From Argopecten irradians (Eukaryota; Mollusca; Bivalvia; Pectinida; Pectinidae), in contig NC_091134.1 of NCBI RefSeq assembly GCF_041381155.1, positions 36,337,540-36,401,539 on the forward strand: a stretch of 64,000 bases of DNA. Reading direction: 5' to 3'. The notes under the pieces were generated by a model. That model made no database searches. It saw nothing but the letters and a program-made list of their open reading frames with translations, and was not told the origin of the DNA. This document shows positions 36,001-47,945 of this stretch, in pieces. A program made the translations under genes and the position numbers. Every line of letters starts with the position of its first letter. Within the stretch, counting starts at the first letter, position 1.

Positions 36001-39000
36001 TCCACAATTTAAAAGTAATGCTAGAAAACAAACCACATACTCAGATTGCCTTCTGCTATATCCAGTATGTAAGAGGCCTGGTGTGTGATAACTGGAAGGT
36101 ACTTTCTGTAGATCAGCTTTCACTAATACCTGTTGAATTTGACTTTGGCTGTTTATAAAGCAAAAAAAAAAAAAAAAAAAAAACACCCAACAACACAAAA
36201 CGCTGTATTGTTTTATATCTTACAAAATTTCTCAGCCCTGGTCCTTGTTAATGAGTTATTGCATAATGGTTTTTAGACCACCCCGCTCCATCTGGGAGCT
36301 CGATATGGACATTCTGGTGTAGTAGAGCTTCTTATCAAATGGAAGGCCAATATCCAACAGAACGATTCAAACAGTGACAACTGTCTGGATTTAGCCATCG
36401 ACAACAACCATCCGTAAGTATAAATTATCTTGTTATTCTGATTTTTTCATTGCTCTGCATCAGATATACAAGATCCCTATAGTAATCACTGTGTCCGTCT
36501 GTCCTCAAAAACCAATAGGTCGATGGTTTAGATAGAAGCTGTTCTTGGTAATAGATGATTGTATGAATATGTGTAGGATGTGGGAGAAAACATAGATGAC
36601 TGTCATGACTTGTAATGGGGTCAAAATTTGAAATTGTCCAATTTCAATGAAAATTGATATACTAGGGACTTTGGCAAACTGGATCTGTAAAATACAAAAT
36701 GACTGCAGCGGCCCCCAAAAGGGTTAAAATTTAAAAATTGTCCAATATCAGTTAACTTTACATGATGTGTTGTGAGTCACTGCCGGTAGTCATTTACTGC
36801 AGCTATTACATTTCAACAGTATAATGAGAAGGAGGAAGGATTGAAATTTAATGATTCAAAGAGTAGGATCACAGGAAAGGGTTACCATTCTTACACTTGC
36901 CATTACATGTACATTCAATGAACATATTCTATATTTATATTTCTGGTCATGTTATGCAGCAATATCACCACACAACATATTTCATTATGGACTATTTCAG
37001 AGATGTAGCTCTGACCATCATCAATTCAGAGATGTGGGAGGATGCATTAAGAAATGAGACATCAGATATTGGTACTTCCATGATGAGCACACCCATGAGA
37101 AAACTAATCAAGAAAATGCCAGGTTGGTTTACCCTCTGACTCTGAAATCAGAAGATTCTTCATTATATCACTGTGTTACAGTCGTCATGTTTCGTCCGGC
37201 GTCGTCCGGCGTTTTGAACTTCTTCCCAAGTTCTACCAGTGCGATTTGGCTGAAACTTACACAAAATGATCCTGACATAGTTCCGGCAAAGTGTTGTTAT
37301 TTTTCAGGTCGATCCTAAATCCAAGATGGCCACCACAGCCGTCATCTTGAAAACACATTTTGAACTTCTTCTCGAGTTCTACCAGTGCGATTTGGCTGAA
37401 ACTTATATGAAATGATTCTGATATGGTCCCGACAAAAAGTTGTTATTTTTTGGGTCAATCCGAAATCCAAGATGGCCGCCACAGCCGCCATCTTGAAAAC
37501 ACAATTTGAACTTCTTCTCAAGTTCTACTGGTGCGATCCTGACATGGTCCCAACAAAGTGTTGTTATTTTTCGGGTCGATTTGAAATCCAAGATGGCCGC
37601 TACAGCCGTCATCTTGAAAACACATTTTGAACTTCTTCTCAAGTTTTTCCGGTGTGATTTAGCTGAAACTTGCATGAAATGATACTGACATGGTCCTTAC
37701 AAAGTGTTGTTATTTTTCGGATTGATCCGAAATCCAAGATCGACACCACAGCTGCCATCTTGAAAACACATTTTGAACTTCTTCCCAAGTTCTACCGCTG
37801 CGGTGCTGAAAGTTGTATGAAATGATCCTGACATGGTCCTGACAAGATGTTGTTACATTTCTGGGTGATCCCAAGTAGAAGATGGCTACCATTACACTAT
37901 GTTTAATTAATTCCTATACGATTATTGCCAAGGTAGTCAGATGACTGTTAAGGCCCTTGGGCCTCTTGTTTTGTTTTTGTAAACATTAAAAAAACACCTT
38001 TTACAGTGGACCCATAATAAAGTGGATACAGATAGTGTAGAAAATTCACCATCCTGATGTAATTATCAGGGAACAGATTTCATTATTGACTAAGTAAATG
38101 GAATTCAGCAGTCTGGAAAATTGGCAATCAACATGGTTTAGGTTTGGAACAAAAGTGTTTGGATTATTGAGGGTCCACTTTATATTTATGTTTTTGACAA
38201 AGGTTGAGTGACAAAGGTTGAGATGTTTTTGAAAAAGGTTGAGGGCAAGACAAGCTTTGAATATTTTATACAAGAATTTTTGACAAAATCCATATTTGAA
38301 TATAGAACACTTTCATCTTTGTACTCTATCAAATTATCAAATATCACTTTCTATGACAAAGCAAAATAGGTGACACATGTGATCAAGTTTTATTTTTGTT
38401 CTCTTACAGATGTTGCTGAGGTTGTATTTAACAAGTGTATGACAGACAACAAGAAGAGTTTCGAGCACCCTGACTATAAAGTAACATTTAACTATGAGTT
38501 TTTGGACGATGTCTACTCTCTGGCCACATGGCGCGAGACTGGACCAAGTGAAAGTGGTGGATCCTCTGGTGGTCAGTATTGTTTTATCTGTGGTCATTAT
38601 GTTTCCTTGGTGGTCAGTGAAATGTAAAGTACCAATGCACACACATGGTGTGATATGTAATAGTGATGTTTCAAATTAGGTTGTACTACATCTGTAAACG
38701 TATGTGATATATAAGTCAAGAATGGATTTTCTTTTAAATCTTCACTTTAATTGATTTCTGATGTTGACCTAACACTGATGATAAATGATCATAACCTATA
38801 TATATATATATATATCTATATCAATATATCGTATTATTAATTAACTACTTGCGTATTGGTAAAAAAATGAATGAAAAAACGGTCCGATCAATATCACTGC
38901 AAAAACTGGGCCAATATCGGCAAAGTGAGCCAATATTGAAAAAACTGAGCCAATACGAGAAAAAACTGAGCCAATATGGATAACGCGCTAATCGAACGCA

Positions 39001-42000
39001 CGCAGAGACGTTCGGAACACATTTCGGCTTTTCGTCAGCGACTACGTATATTTCCGAGGCGATAACGACCTTCACCTTATCATCCTTTCCGCTTCACTGG
39101 GGGCAGACAAACTGAAACATGGAGAGAGTGTCAGACAGGTACGCAAAAAACGGCGAGGACATGCTCGCTGTTTTAATGCATGACATCGATAGAATACGAG
39201 GCTTTGGGCGAACTAGATGATTTTAACGATGTTCCTAAAGAAAATAAAAATTACAGCTGTTAAAACACAAGGCGCTAAGATCTTGGACCGGGAAGCGACA
39301 TCCAAAACCATTTACATACAAAGGTTCCAAGGGATGGTGTCTTACGACGAAACTTGACGATTTTCTTAAAAAGTAACATCACGCCAACTCTAAGATAAAA
39401 GTTGTGGTTACTTATAGTTGGTGATGGTAAATACTGATGTCATAGTAGGTGTGTGTCCAGTGACTGATATATATAAGAGGCTATTGATGGTATTTTATAT
39501 TAGTTTTTCTATTTATTTTCAAGCACACAATTCACCATTAGTAGGCCTCCTGTTATTAGGGCCACGGCCTGTCTCTGTGATTGACCCTCGGTACCTACTA
39601 GGCCATCGGGCCAAATATGGACAGACCTTGGCCTAAATAAAACTAGGGCCAATTTGAAATTGGCTGATTAATAACCCTATAATATAAACATGACCTTCAA
39701 AAGAGGATATATGACCTTGACACCATATTAATAGTTTATGACCTTGACCCCACAGGGAGTGTCTACAACGAGGATTTCACCCTCTCGTCCTCAGCCAAAC
39801 CTTACACCACTGACTCCAGTGAGATGAAAAAGAACCACCCTCTCATGATAATGGTAAGAGTCTCTCAAATTTTTGTTCATACAGTTACTTTGCTGCAGTA
39901 GCATACTACAGAATTAGGAAAAATGTCATGGCATACAGATATCCGATATATATAGAATGTGAACTTTACTTTCTTGGTAGCCTTAACTATAGAATTCTTC
40001 GTAGATTTGTCAGTGGTAAGTCTGTATATGGCATATATTTGATTTCCCTATTTAAACATCATGGAGTACAGGTACATATACTTTATGTGCAGGTGACGTC
40101 TAAGAGAGAGGATCTTTTGGCTCATCCATTGGTTACCTCCCTTCTCCGTCACAAATGGAACAGCTTCGGCCGAGTATTCTATTACATCAACTTCTTTATC
40201 TACGCCATTTTCCTGACCTTCCTGACTGGTTACATCCTTTCTAGCAATGCTCCATTTACCTACAGGTAAGTGTTTGATAATTATCTCCTCTTACTGGTTA
40301 CATCCTGTGCCCCTGATTATCTCCCTTTACCATTTACATTTCAACTCCCTCATTATCTTCCTTTACCATTTACATTCTGCCTCCCTGATTATCTCCCTTT
40401 ATCATTTACCTTCCATTTCCCTTATTATCTCCCCTTACCAACTACCTTCTGTCTCCCTGATTATTCTCTCTGATTGGTTACATCCTTGCAAACGTTCTGT
40501 TTACTAATGTGGTTACTAAAAATTTCTCTGCTCAATTTGTTTCAGTAATAAACAAAATGTCCTTGGGTTTAACTATTTGAGGTACTACATACTTTAGTTC
40601 TGAGGTTCTCTTTAGACACTTCCTCTTCTTCTTTAAGATTTAACATGTAGTTCAATTATCATACAATAATAGTTACAACCCTCTTGTTTACTTGCAGTAC
40701 TACTGGCAATGTGTCCTGTGAGCTTGTGGCCTCCAGCACAAATCCTGTTTACCAACAGCATATCTTCGCTAAAATTGGGAAATATGTCATCATAGCTCTA
40801 GCTGCATGGAATCTTCTAAGAGAGGTAATATAATAGTCAGTAAACAAGGACAACATAGTCCAGTGACATCGTAGATATTTAATATTCCTATTAAATGTGT
40901 TGATACACCCAATTCTACTTTCTCTTTCGATAAACAGCTAGCCCACCAAGTTTCCATATGTCTAGGCTAAAGATAACAGGGTTGCCACCCTCCAGAGATG
41001 TCAAAGTAGGAGATCTCCCACCAAAGCGTTGTCCAAAGTGGGAGATTTTGCGCGGCGTCATTTTATCAACATTTATATGTTTGCACAACAATTAAAATAT
41101 AACAAAACAACACTTGTTGTCTTCTGATATTATGGAATTTGGATAAAAATAACATTCAAGTACAAAGAAGGAAATTAAAAATAGATTAAAAAATATTTAT
41201 TTTAGAGTCATGGGGCTGGATAGATAGTTTTAAATAAAATATCTACTGTAATAAAAATGTTACTTAAACAACATGTAAACTAAGAATTATAGATAAAGTT
41301 GTATGAAAAGTTTTGTGTTTGGACTAACTAAGAAATCATTGACTGCCAGTTGGCCATTTATGAAATCTGGCGAAGGGATGGTGTCGTAATTGATCTTTGT
41401 AATGACATTTAGTTGTTGTTATATACAGTTGCTGCAGATTTACCAGGCCAAACTTCAGTATCTCGGATGGGAAAACCTGATCGAGTGGCTTACCTACGTG
41501 TTTGCTCTCCTGCTCGTAATCGACTTCCAGGAATGTCAAAGGGACACTGGCTTTAGATTTGTAAGTACTGCTTACTAATGAAATAAGTCCTGATCATTCT
41601 GTAAGTTTTTAAGATTTTTCGTAGAATGTCTGTATCTCTGATGCAAAAATATATTGCTGTGTATTCCGGTAATGAAATAGAAGAGTTCCACACACTAAGT
41701 GTTGCATTTATTCAAACTAAGAAAGTAAACTAGCCAGACAAGCAAATGTAAAAATTGATAGGAAAATTATAATGAAATTATTGCAATATATATCTGCTGT
41801 ATAGTATATTAGAATGAACGTCCAGTTTTGGTATGGGACTCCAAATTTCAGAACAAGGAGTTTGTAAGTCAATGCTGGAGGAAATCTTGGCCCTGGTTGT
41901 GATGTATTTCTTAAGACATTTATTTAAATTTTGGCTGACATCATTCAGATTCTCTTGACTTCCATGATTTAAGAACATTTATTTAATACATTACAATTAT

Positions 42001-45000
42001 GTTGTCTTACAGGACTGGCAATGGTCACTAGGAGCCATAGCAATATTCCTTGCCTGGATTGACTTGGTTCTTTTCCTCCAGAAATTCCCACGATTTGGTA
42101 TCTACGTCGTCATGTTCAAAGATATCCTTAACACCTTCATTCAATTCTTCATTGTCTTCTTCCTTTTCATTGTTGCCTTCGCTCTTGGCTTCTTTACAGT
42201 ACTCCAAAACCAGGTACGTTATTGTGTTGGTAAATATCGTTAAAAGGTTTAAATACATGTAATTGTAAAATGTCTGATGAGATCTTGAGATTGTGCAATT
42301 TTTTGTGTGCGTTTCACTAATAACAATTTCATCGCAATAAAATGTTTCCAATTAAAGGTATAATGAATCTCAAACATGTGTATTGGACATTCCCATTTTG
42401 GCTAGTTATGTCTGGACATGTATTGATATATAAATTGAAAAATAATTTGCCGCCAAATTTTGTCTGGTACTTGAGCAAAATCAAGTTGGCATGAATAGAT
42501 AGTATTTAATGGATTAAAATAAAGCAATAGTACTGGTAAATATTTTTTCTAGGCAGTAGGTTTGTGATGAATGTGGGCAGCTGCCATGGTCGTAGATTTG
42601 ATCAAATGGCCCTCTACCACCAAAACCTTCATTAGAAAATTTCATTTTATGTTCATAACTTTGTTAGAAAATTTCATTTTATGTTCAACCATAACTTTGT
42701 TAGAAAATTTCATTTTATGTTCATAACTTTGTTGGAAAATTTCATTTTATGTTCATAACTTTGTTAGAAAATTTAAACCAGACCGACCAAACCAAGAAAC
42801 TCGGTATTTATATATAATTTTACCTTACAATTTTATACAGGTGCCCTTCAAGACGTTTGGCCAGGCTCTGGTAAAGACATCTGTGATGATGATCGGAGAG
42901 TTTGAGTTCGACGGTATATTTAACGGAAACCATGCCGACCACACGGAAAAGGTTTATCAAGAGACTGTGACATATATCCTGTTTGTGGTATTCATGATCA
43001 TCATGTCTATCATCATCATGAACTTACTGGTGAGTAACTACAGGTTAGAGTTAGTATTGGGAATCAATGTGGCGACCCAACTAATTATCAGTCATGTCAT
43101 CAACTTTAAAACATATACTCCTTTAGATTTAGTTGATTTCTAGTTTCACTGATAATGATGAATCAGTAGATTGTAAGGCTTATTTTAGATTTCTTCAATT
43201 GTGATTTTTTTTTTATTTTACACATGTACAACATGTACACAGTACAGAGTATGTATAAAAAGTTTAAGAGTTATTTCCCCTTTTATCATAGAATATCCAC
43301 TGATTGGTAATTAATTATAATACTGTAAAGCAACTACTGGCAGCTTAATTTTGTGTCTTAATTTTCATGACAAACAACGTTTTAATAGTGATTTAATGTC
43401 ATGATTTACATATAAAACATTCTCCCTTTGTTCTTGTAGGTGAAATATATGAAATAAATAAATTGCAGAGATATTTCCGCGAAACTTCATAGACACATTC
43501 TTTTTATGGTCTAGTACGTACCTTTTGCTATTTTTAGGTTTTCATTTTTTGCACTTTTTCAGTTACCATGATGAAAATATCATGGTAAATGGTAATTAAA
43601 TGTTACTTTGCAAAACTCCACCCATCTTTAGTGTATATAGTCTAATATAAATGTCAAGGCTGTATACCTGATTCAACAATTGCAGCCCCGCTCTACTTGA
43701 ATTATACTCCATCTTTCTTTAGCTCAACTTCCTTTTTCCTGTTTTTTTTTCATACACATAAGTCTCCACAATCAAACTTACTTCAGCTTTGATATCTCCA
43801 TTGGCGGGGGATCTGAATGACTATGTCCTTGTCAAATGAACAGTTTGTAATAGACTGCTAAGGATCCGCGTTATACATTCCTTTTCAGCACATGACCTTT
43901 GTGGATATGTACTGTTATAATATGTTAACATTTTAAATAGTGAATAGTTACATTCTAAACCTTGTAGGTCGGTTTGGCCGTAGATGACATTAAAGCTGTA
44001 CAGGAGCAGGCTGCCCTGAAGAGAATGGCTATGCAGGTATTTATTGATATTCAAAATTACAAACTTCATTGTGTCATCTGCTCAAATAGGTGACTTATAG
44101 GTATCACTATGCCACTCTTGGAGGCAGCGGCCACACAAAAGTTTCTATGTGGCTATTAGTAATTGAATTCACCGAGGGTGATCAAACTCAAATTTCACGT
44201 TCATCCTCTGACATTACCAAAAAGGTTATCCTGATTACTTTTTCAAAGGTCAAGGCCAATGTTGCTGGAAAAAAAAAGTTACGGTATATGTTTTAATAAT
44301 TAATAATAAGTTCCCTAGTACCTTGAATTCTAATGGTATATACTCTTCACGGTGCCCTGAATTTTCTTTGAGAAAATATTTATGGAAAGAGTGACATCCA
44401 TTTAATCCCCAAGTTTTCGATTTTAAAACTATATAACATATGTCTTTGTTACATATGTCTTTGTTACTATACAATGGAAAATTTACCTTTAAATATCATT
44501 ACAGGTTGAACTTGCGCTGGATGTGGAACGAATAGTTCCTGAATTCATAAGAAGGAAGTTTGTCACAAAAAAGCAGACAATTAAACCCAATCAAGGTCTG
44601 AGGAATCCATTCAGTCGTCTCGCTAACTTGGAGGCTGGTGATCTGTCCTCAGCAGCTATTAACAAAGCCCTCAACCCTGATCTGGTGAGTTATAATCTTA
44701 TGTCAAAGCTATAGAGTAGTTTACTACTCTGAAGTAAAACCTTCAATCTACTGGCAAATCTCAATTTGTTGTCAAAATATATCAATCTTTATACTGTTAA
44801 CCAACTTTCATTTGTGTATGCTTTACTTTCTTGTTATTTCACGATCCAAGTAAATTTGCAAACGTTTATCTCAGTCTGCAAAATAGTACATGTATCTACA
44901 TTTATTTATTTACATTGATAAAAAATTCTATTCAATTTTAGATCCATAAAATTTATTCCTCATGAATTTATATTGACATGGAAATATTGTGAAATTTAGT

Positions 45001-45793
45001 AGCTGTGAAAGAAAGAAAGTTTACAGTAAGATGATGCGACATATAGTTATAGGGAATGAAGCTAATGGGGAAAAGGTGAGAAGATATAAACATGTTATTT
45101 GTAAGCTGTTTTGGTTTGGGTTTGAAACAAATAAGAATTTGGAATTTGTTTCATATGAAACTGTAGTCCGCTAAACCTGCCTATATTATTGGCTGCTGTT
45201 TGCTCTACTAAATGTGAATACGGCAGCCATTACAAATGTGTGAAATAGAAGGGTCTCGGAAGTATTTCATTGTGCAGAGGTGTTTAATTTCATAATTGGG
45301 ATGTAACATGGGGGCAGTGGAGTACATAAGATCCCAATATATAGGTATGTGTACGTTTTCCCGGCATTGCATGGACGATATATTAGAAATATGCCGTTCA
45401 CGTAGCGTCGGCCAAATCTGTCCTACGATTTCACATTTTCAAGAGGTACCGCGAGCTGACTATATATTAGGCAAAAAAAATAAATTTTAAAAAAGCCTAA
45501 TAATATAGGCAGGTTTAGCGGACTAATGAAACTGTACAAATGATATTTTTCTTTTCAAATGAAGCTGTTTTTAATGCAGGATTTTGATGTAATATGTTGT
45601 AATGTTACAGGACGACATAGAGAAGGTACAGGAAGGACAGGAGCAGCTACAGAAAGACATCAACAAGTTAAAGTTCTCTGTGAAGGAAATGCGCTCACAG
45701 AACACCAAACTGGAGGGCATGCTGGTGGCACTTCTCACCTCCCAGAACATTAACTGGCAAGAGGAGGACTTCCAAGACACAGAGACTTCATAG
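30002..45793 (+). CDS. TRPA1: TRPA1-like ankyrin-repeat cation channel, complete
   Basis: Coding exons: 30002-30193, 30779-30956, 31508-31608, 32140-32337, 32542-32760, 33133-33422, 33621-33804, 34051-34158, 34552-34640, 35007-35153, 35853-35964, 36277-36413, 37001-37122, 38410-38568, 39756-39853, 40093-40265, 40698-40824, 41429-41560, 42013-42213, 42841-43029, 43968-44036, 44505-44684, 45611-45793. All junctions are GT-AG, phases agree, and the sum is 3588 nt (1195 residues plus stop), a normal TRPA1 length. The product is a plasma-membrane calcium-permeable channel sensing irritants or temperature. It has 16 ankyrin repeats, six membrane segments with a pore loop (MMIGEFEFDGIF), VGLAVDDIKAVQEQAALKRM after S6, and a C-terminal coiled coil. 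The start is the first in-frame ATG, in CCCCGGGATGG context. Upstream noncoding exons are possible. The exact TRPA subfamily is unproven. Confidence 0.93.
30779..36413 (+). other. TRPA1: TRPA1 ankyrin-repeat exons (16 repeats)
   Basis: Sixteen TPLH-type cores can be counted: ITPLHYAARY, LTPLHYAARY, QTPLHYAAMR, MTALHMAATH, STPLHCACSE, STCLHLAVEN, MNPIHLASKA, ATPLHIACAF, YTPLLMAAAY, KTSIFLAAEE, NTPLHIAAEK, QTPLHLAAKS, NTALHLAAEC, WTPLDSAAAK, TTPLHLGARY and NCLDLAIDNN. Repeat 2 is interrupted by an acidic insert (TDTDDEDD, then PELPDSSAQEES) spanning the junction 31608/32140. Introns between them hold little beyond AT-rich sequence, a small hairpin at 35351-35404, a 27-bp direct duplication at 35428-35482 and an A tract at 36161-36182. 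Confidence 0.88.
35736..35866 (+). repeat. 34-bp tandem repeat containing a TRPA1 splice acceptor
   Basis: Four copies of a 34-bp unit, each holding TTTAACCTCTAG followed by GAATTGTAACTTAT or a close variant. The last copy is the real acceptor and start of the exon at 35853. The three upstream copies duplicate both the acceptor and the first 14 exon bases. Splicing to an upstream copy would read NCNLSMTFNL and then TAG, so only the last site keeps the frame open. Confidence 0.88.
37175..37975 (+). repeat. Dispersed intronic repeat, about five 145-bp units
   Basis: Tandem units carry GAACTTCTTCTCAAGTTCTA, GCGATTTGGCTGAAACTT, GGTCCCGACAAAGTG and AAATCCAAGATGGCCGCCAC. The array ends with TTAAGGCCCTTGGGCCTCTT. 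The same repeat occurs in a NUP205 intron at 53790-54345, so it is a mobile or dispersed family. It lies in the TRPA1 intron after exon 37001-37122. Confidence 0.88.
38905..39376 (+). pseudogene. Decayed coding fragment of unknown origin in a TRPA1 intron
   Basis: Four copies of an AAACTGAGCCAATA-type 19-21-bp motif (38905-38980) are followed by protein-like frames. From ATG 39119: MERVSDRYAKNGEDMLAVLM, HDIDRI. After a one-base shift: EYEALGELDDFNDVPKENKN. After an ATTACAG that could be an acceptor: LLKHKALRSWTGKRHPK, PFTYKGSKGWCLTTKL, DDFLKK and TAA at 39374-39376. Composition looks like real protein but I recognise no family. Probably a transposon-derived gene remnant. Confidence 0.35.
40285..40495 (+). 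repeat. Intronic repeat, about 37-bp unit, next to a TRPA1 splice donor
   Basis: About five diverged copies of a unit with CCCTGATTATCTCCCTTTAC and CATTTACATT. The edges contain CTGGTTACATCCT and TTGGTTACATCCTTGCAA, which resemble the exon end just upstream (ACTGGTTACATCCTTTCTAG at about 40227). The array may derive partly from the exon's 3' end. Confidence 0.7.
42631..42775 (+). repeat. Intronic 31-bp tandem repeat before the TRPA1 pore exon
   Basis: Four to five copies of a unit containing GTTAGAAAATTTCATTTTATG then TTCATAAC. No splice motif is included in the unit. Confidence 0.85.
45164..45525. mobile_element. 362-bp MITE with 9-bp target duplication in the last TRPA1 intron
   Basis: Ends TAGTCCGCTAAACCTGCC and GGCAGGTTTAGCGGACTA are near-perfect inverted repeats of about 29 bp. 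ATGAAACTG lies directly outside both ends (45155-45163 and 45526-45534). A 9-bp duplication fits Mutator-like or Merlin-type elements. The clean ends and duplication suggest a recent insertion. No coding capacity. Confidence 0.85.
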
Positions 45794-46183
45794 AAATCAG
45801 GATCAATCAGAGGCTTTATATTTTAAATATCAGGGTTATTCAGAAACTTTGCATCCTGGACATTAGGACCAACAAGCTTTACATCTTAGGCCTAAGAGCC
45901 AATCAGAAGCTTTAATTAACGTTATATACATCTGGGTTCAAAATCTTCTAATCCTAGACATCTAGACATCGGTGACATCTGTATCACTCTGAAGCATAGC
46001 AATCCCAAACACAAGGATCAATTGCTTGACTTCACTATAGACTTCTGCTCAATATTTTACTTGTAGGGACCTTTCCATTTATATTTATGTAGAAAAAATA
46101 TAGGTTGTCATAAATCATGATTTTATGTGATTATCAATATATGTAGGCAATGAAAGATTTTAAAAAGTCTCGTATTATTGAAC

Positions 46184-46197
46184 AATAAATAAATAAA
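46184..46197 (+). terminator. Candidate TRPA1 polyadenylation signals
   Basis: Three overlapping AATAAA hexamers followed by an A run, about 390 bp after the TRPA1 stop codon. The first consistent candidate for the mRNA 3' end; in such AT-rich DNA more distal sites are possible. Confidence 0.45.
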
Positions 46198-47847
46198 AAA
46201 ACTAGGTATTGTATCAGTTAACAATTTTTGTCCATCTGTATTATATTAAAAGGTTGTCATTGTTATTCAAAAATATTCAAGAAGGATGGAGACAAAATTC
46301 ATCAAAAACTAATGATAATAAAACACATGGGGAACATTTTCTATTTTCTAATCAAGAAGTTGAAAAAATTAGGATTCTGCATTTAGTTTATGCTAGGCAT
46401 ATGTTGGGTTGTTTCTTTGTTTATTAGTTATGATTGCCTTGGAACTTTTAATTGCTGTGATAACATAATTATATAGATTACATATTTTAGATATATATGA
46501 TATATAGTTACTTACCAAGATTGTCAAAATTTGAAAAGAAATGTTACAATATAGTTTCTCAAACAAGGGTAAATGTTATACACTGTATCGATTATACACA
46601 ATTTCATATACCGGTAACTAATAGGTTGTTGATCAATTTGGTTTATATAATAAGCTTTTATATATCGACAGTTTTTTGTTGTAGAGAGTATGTATTGCGT
46701 TATTGAAGAGATCAAAAGCTGTGTTAGATACCCCTATAACTTCAATAGAGGCTTAAAGGTGAGGCCGTTAAATTGTTATGATGTAAAGTCTTAGAGATTA
46801 AGACCAATTTTTTGTTAGGAAAGTTCATGATGCTTAAACAGTAGATACCTCAAGAAGTTATTGTTTGTTAGGGTATATTTAGATTATAGTTGTTTACACT
46901 GTTAACATCTATGAAATCAAATCTTGGGTTAAAATTGTGAACACTTTTATAGTGCTATATGGGATTGATAAATGACCTGAAAACTTACCTGCCCTGTATT
47001 TGTTAGAAAACTATTAAGATTAAAGTTGATAAAGTCACCATAGACACCCGGACAACTTACCATCCATATTGATTCTTTGTTAAGAGCTTGTTTATGCTGA
47101 TTTGATATATAAATTTCTTTATATTTACCAATTTTTAGGAGAAGTGTTATTAGTTTTCATGTATCACTAGGACAGTACTGTTTATTTTGACTCATTCAGT
47201 TTATAAAATTAAGTTGATGAGCAGGATTATAGATTCACATGTACAGTACTGTAGCTATATATATAGTTCCTTTATATTTTACATCTTGTTGACTTTGGTT
47301 ATTTTTCTACTTTAATTATCCATTAGAGTCTATCTAATTTCTGCATTTATTTCATACGGGATAAAATGATTCATGTTTTCTTATATTTGTTGCAATGTTA
47401 CAAATTTTTCAGGTTTGAGACCTGACCATGACCTTGTTTGACTTACAAAGCATGCATTACTATACAAAGCATGCATTATGTACTATGTATATTGTATTTA
47501 TTATATATCATTTTGTTGTACAGTTCTACGGTGTTTATATATACTAACGTGAGTGTATAGGGTATAGTGCCTTGTTTATATGTTCATTCTACCTATAACC
47601 CGTATTCAACAATTAATGTGATAGCCAGTACCAACATTATATACCATTGTTATAATGTAGATCATGCCTTGGTGAGTGGTTGTACTCATACATATACACA
47701 TTTTAGTGGTAATCTTATATTGGTGCATTTGTGGACCTGAAATATAGCTATATAATAGCATTGCACTAATTTTACTCTTGTCAATATAGTGATGATTGTG
47801 ATTATGAACATTCAACATTGTGCAATGCTTTTGTTTTCCAAATTTTT

Positions 47848-47945
47848 GCCAGGTACTGACCAATGTTTTTTCTTCAGGTGCTCCGGGTTTCCTCCACCAA
47901 CAAACCTGGCATGTCCTTAAATGATCCTGGCTATTAATTAGACTA
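47848..47945 (+). mobile_element. 5'-truncated SINE
   Basis: GCCAGGTACTGACCAATG, TTTCCTCCACCAACAAACC and TGGCATGTCCTTAAATGA match the body and tail of the SINE at 6860. The tRNA-like head is missing. Confidence 0.75.

Larger units (their letters stand above)
40093..43029 (+). other. TRPA1: TRPA1 membrane domain exons (S1 to S6)
   Basis: S1 is VFYYINFFIYAIFLTFLTGY, S2 is around GKYVIIALAAWNLL, S3 is IEWLTYVFALLLVIDF, S4 is LGAIAIFLAWIDLVLFLQKF, S5 is FIQFFIVFFLFIVAFALGFF, the pore helix and filter are KTSVMMIGEFEFDGIF, and S6 is YILFVVFMIIMSIIIMNLL. In the pre-S1 linker FNKCM appears to align with one of the reactive cysteines of vertebrate TRPA1. The neighbouring reactive cysteines are not seen at the expected places. 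That alignment is by eye and from knowledge of the family. Confidence 0.85.
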
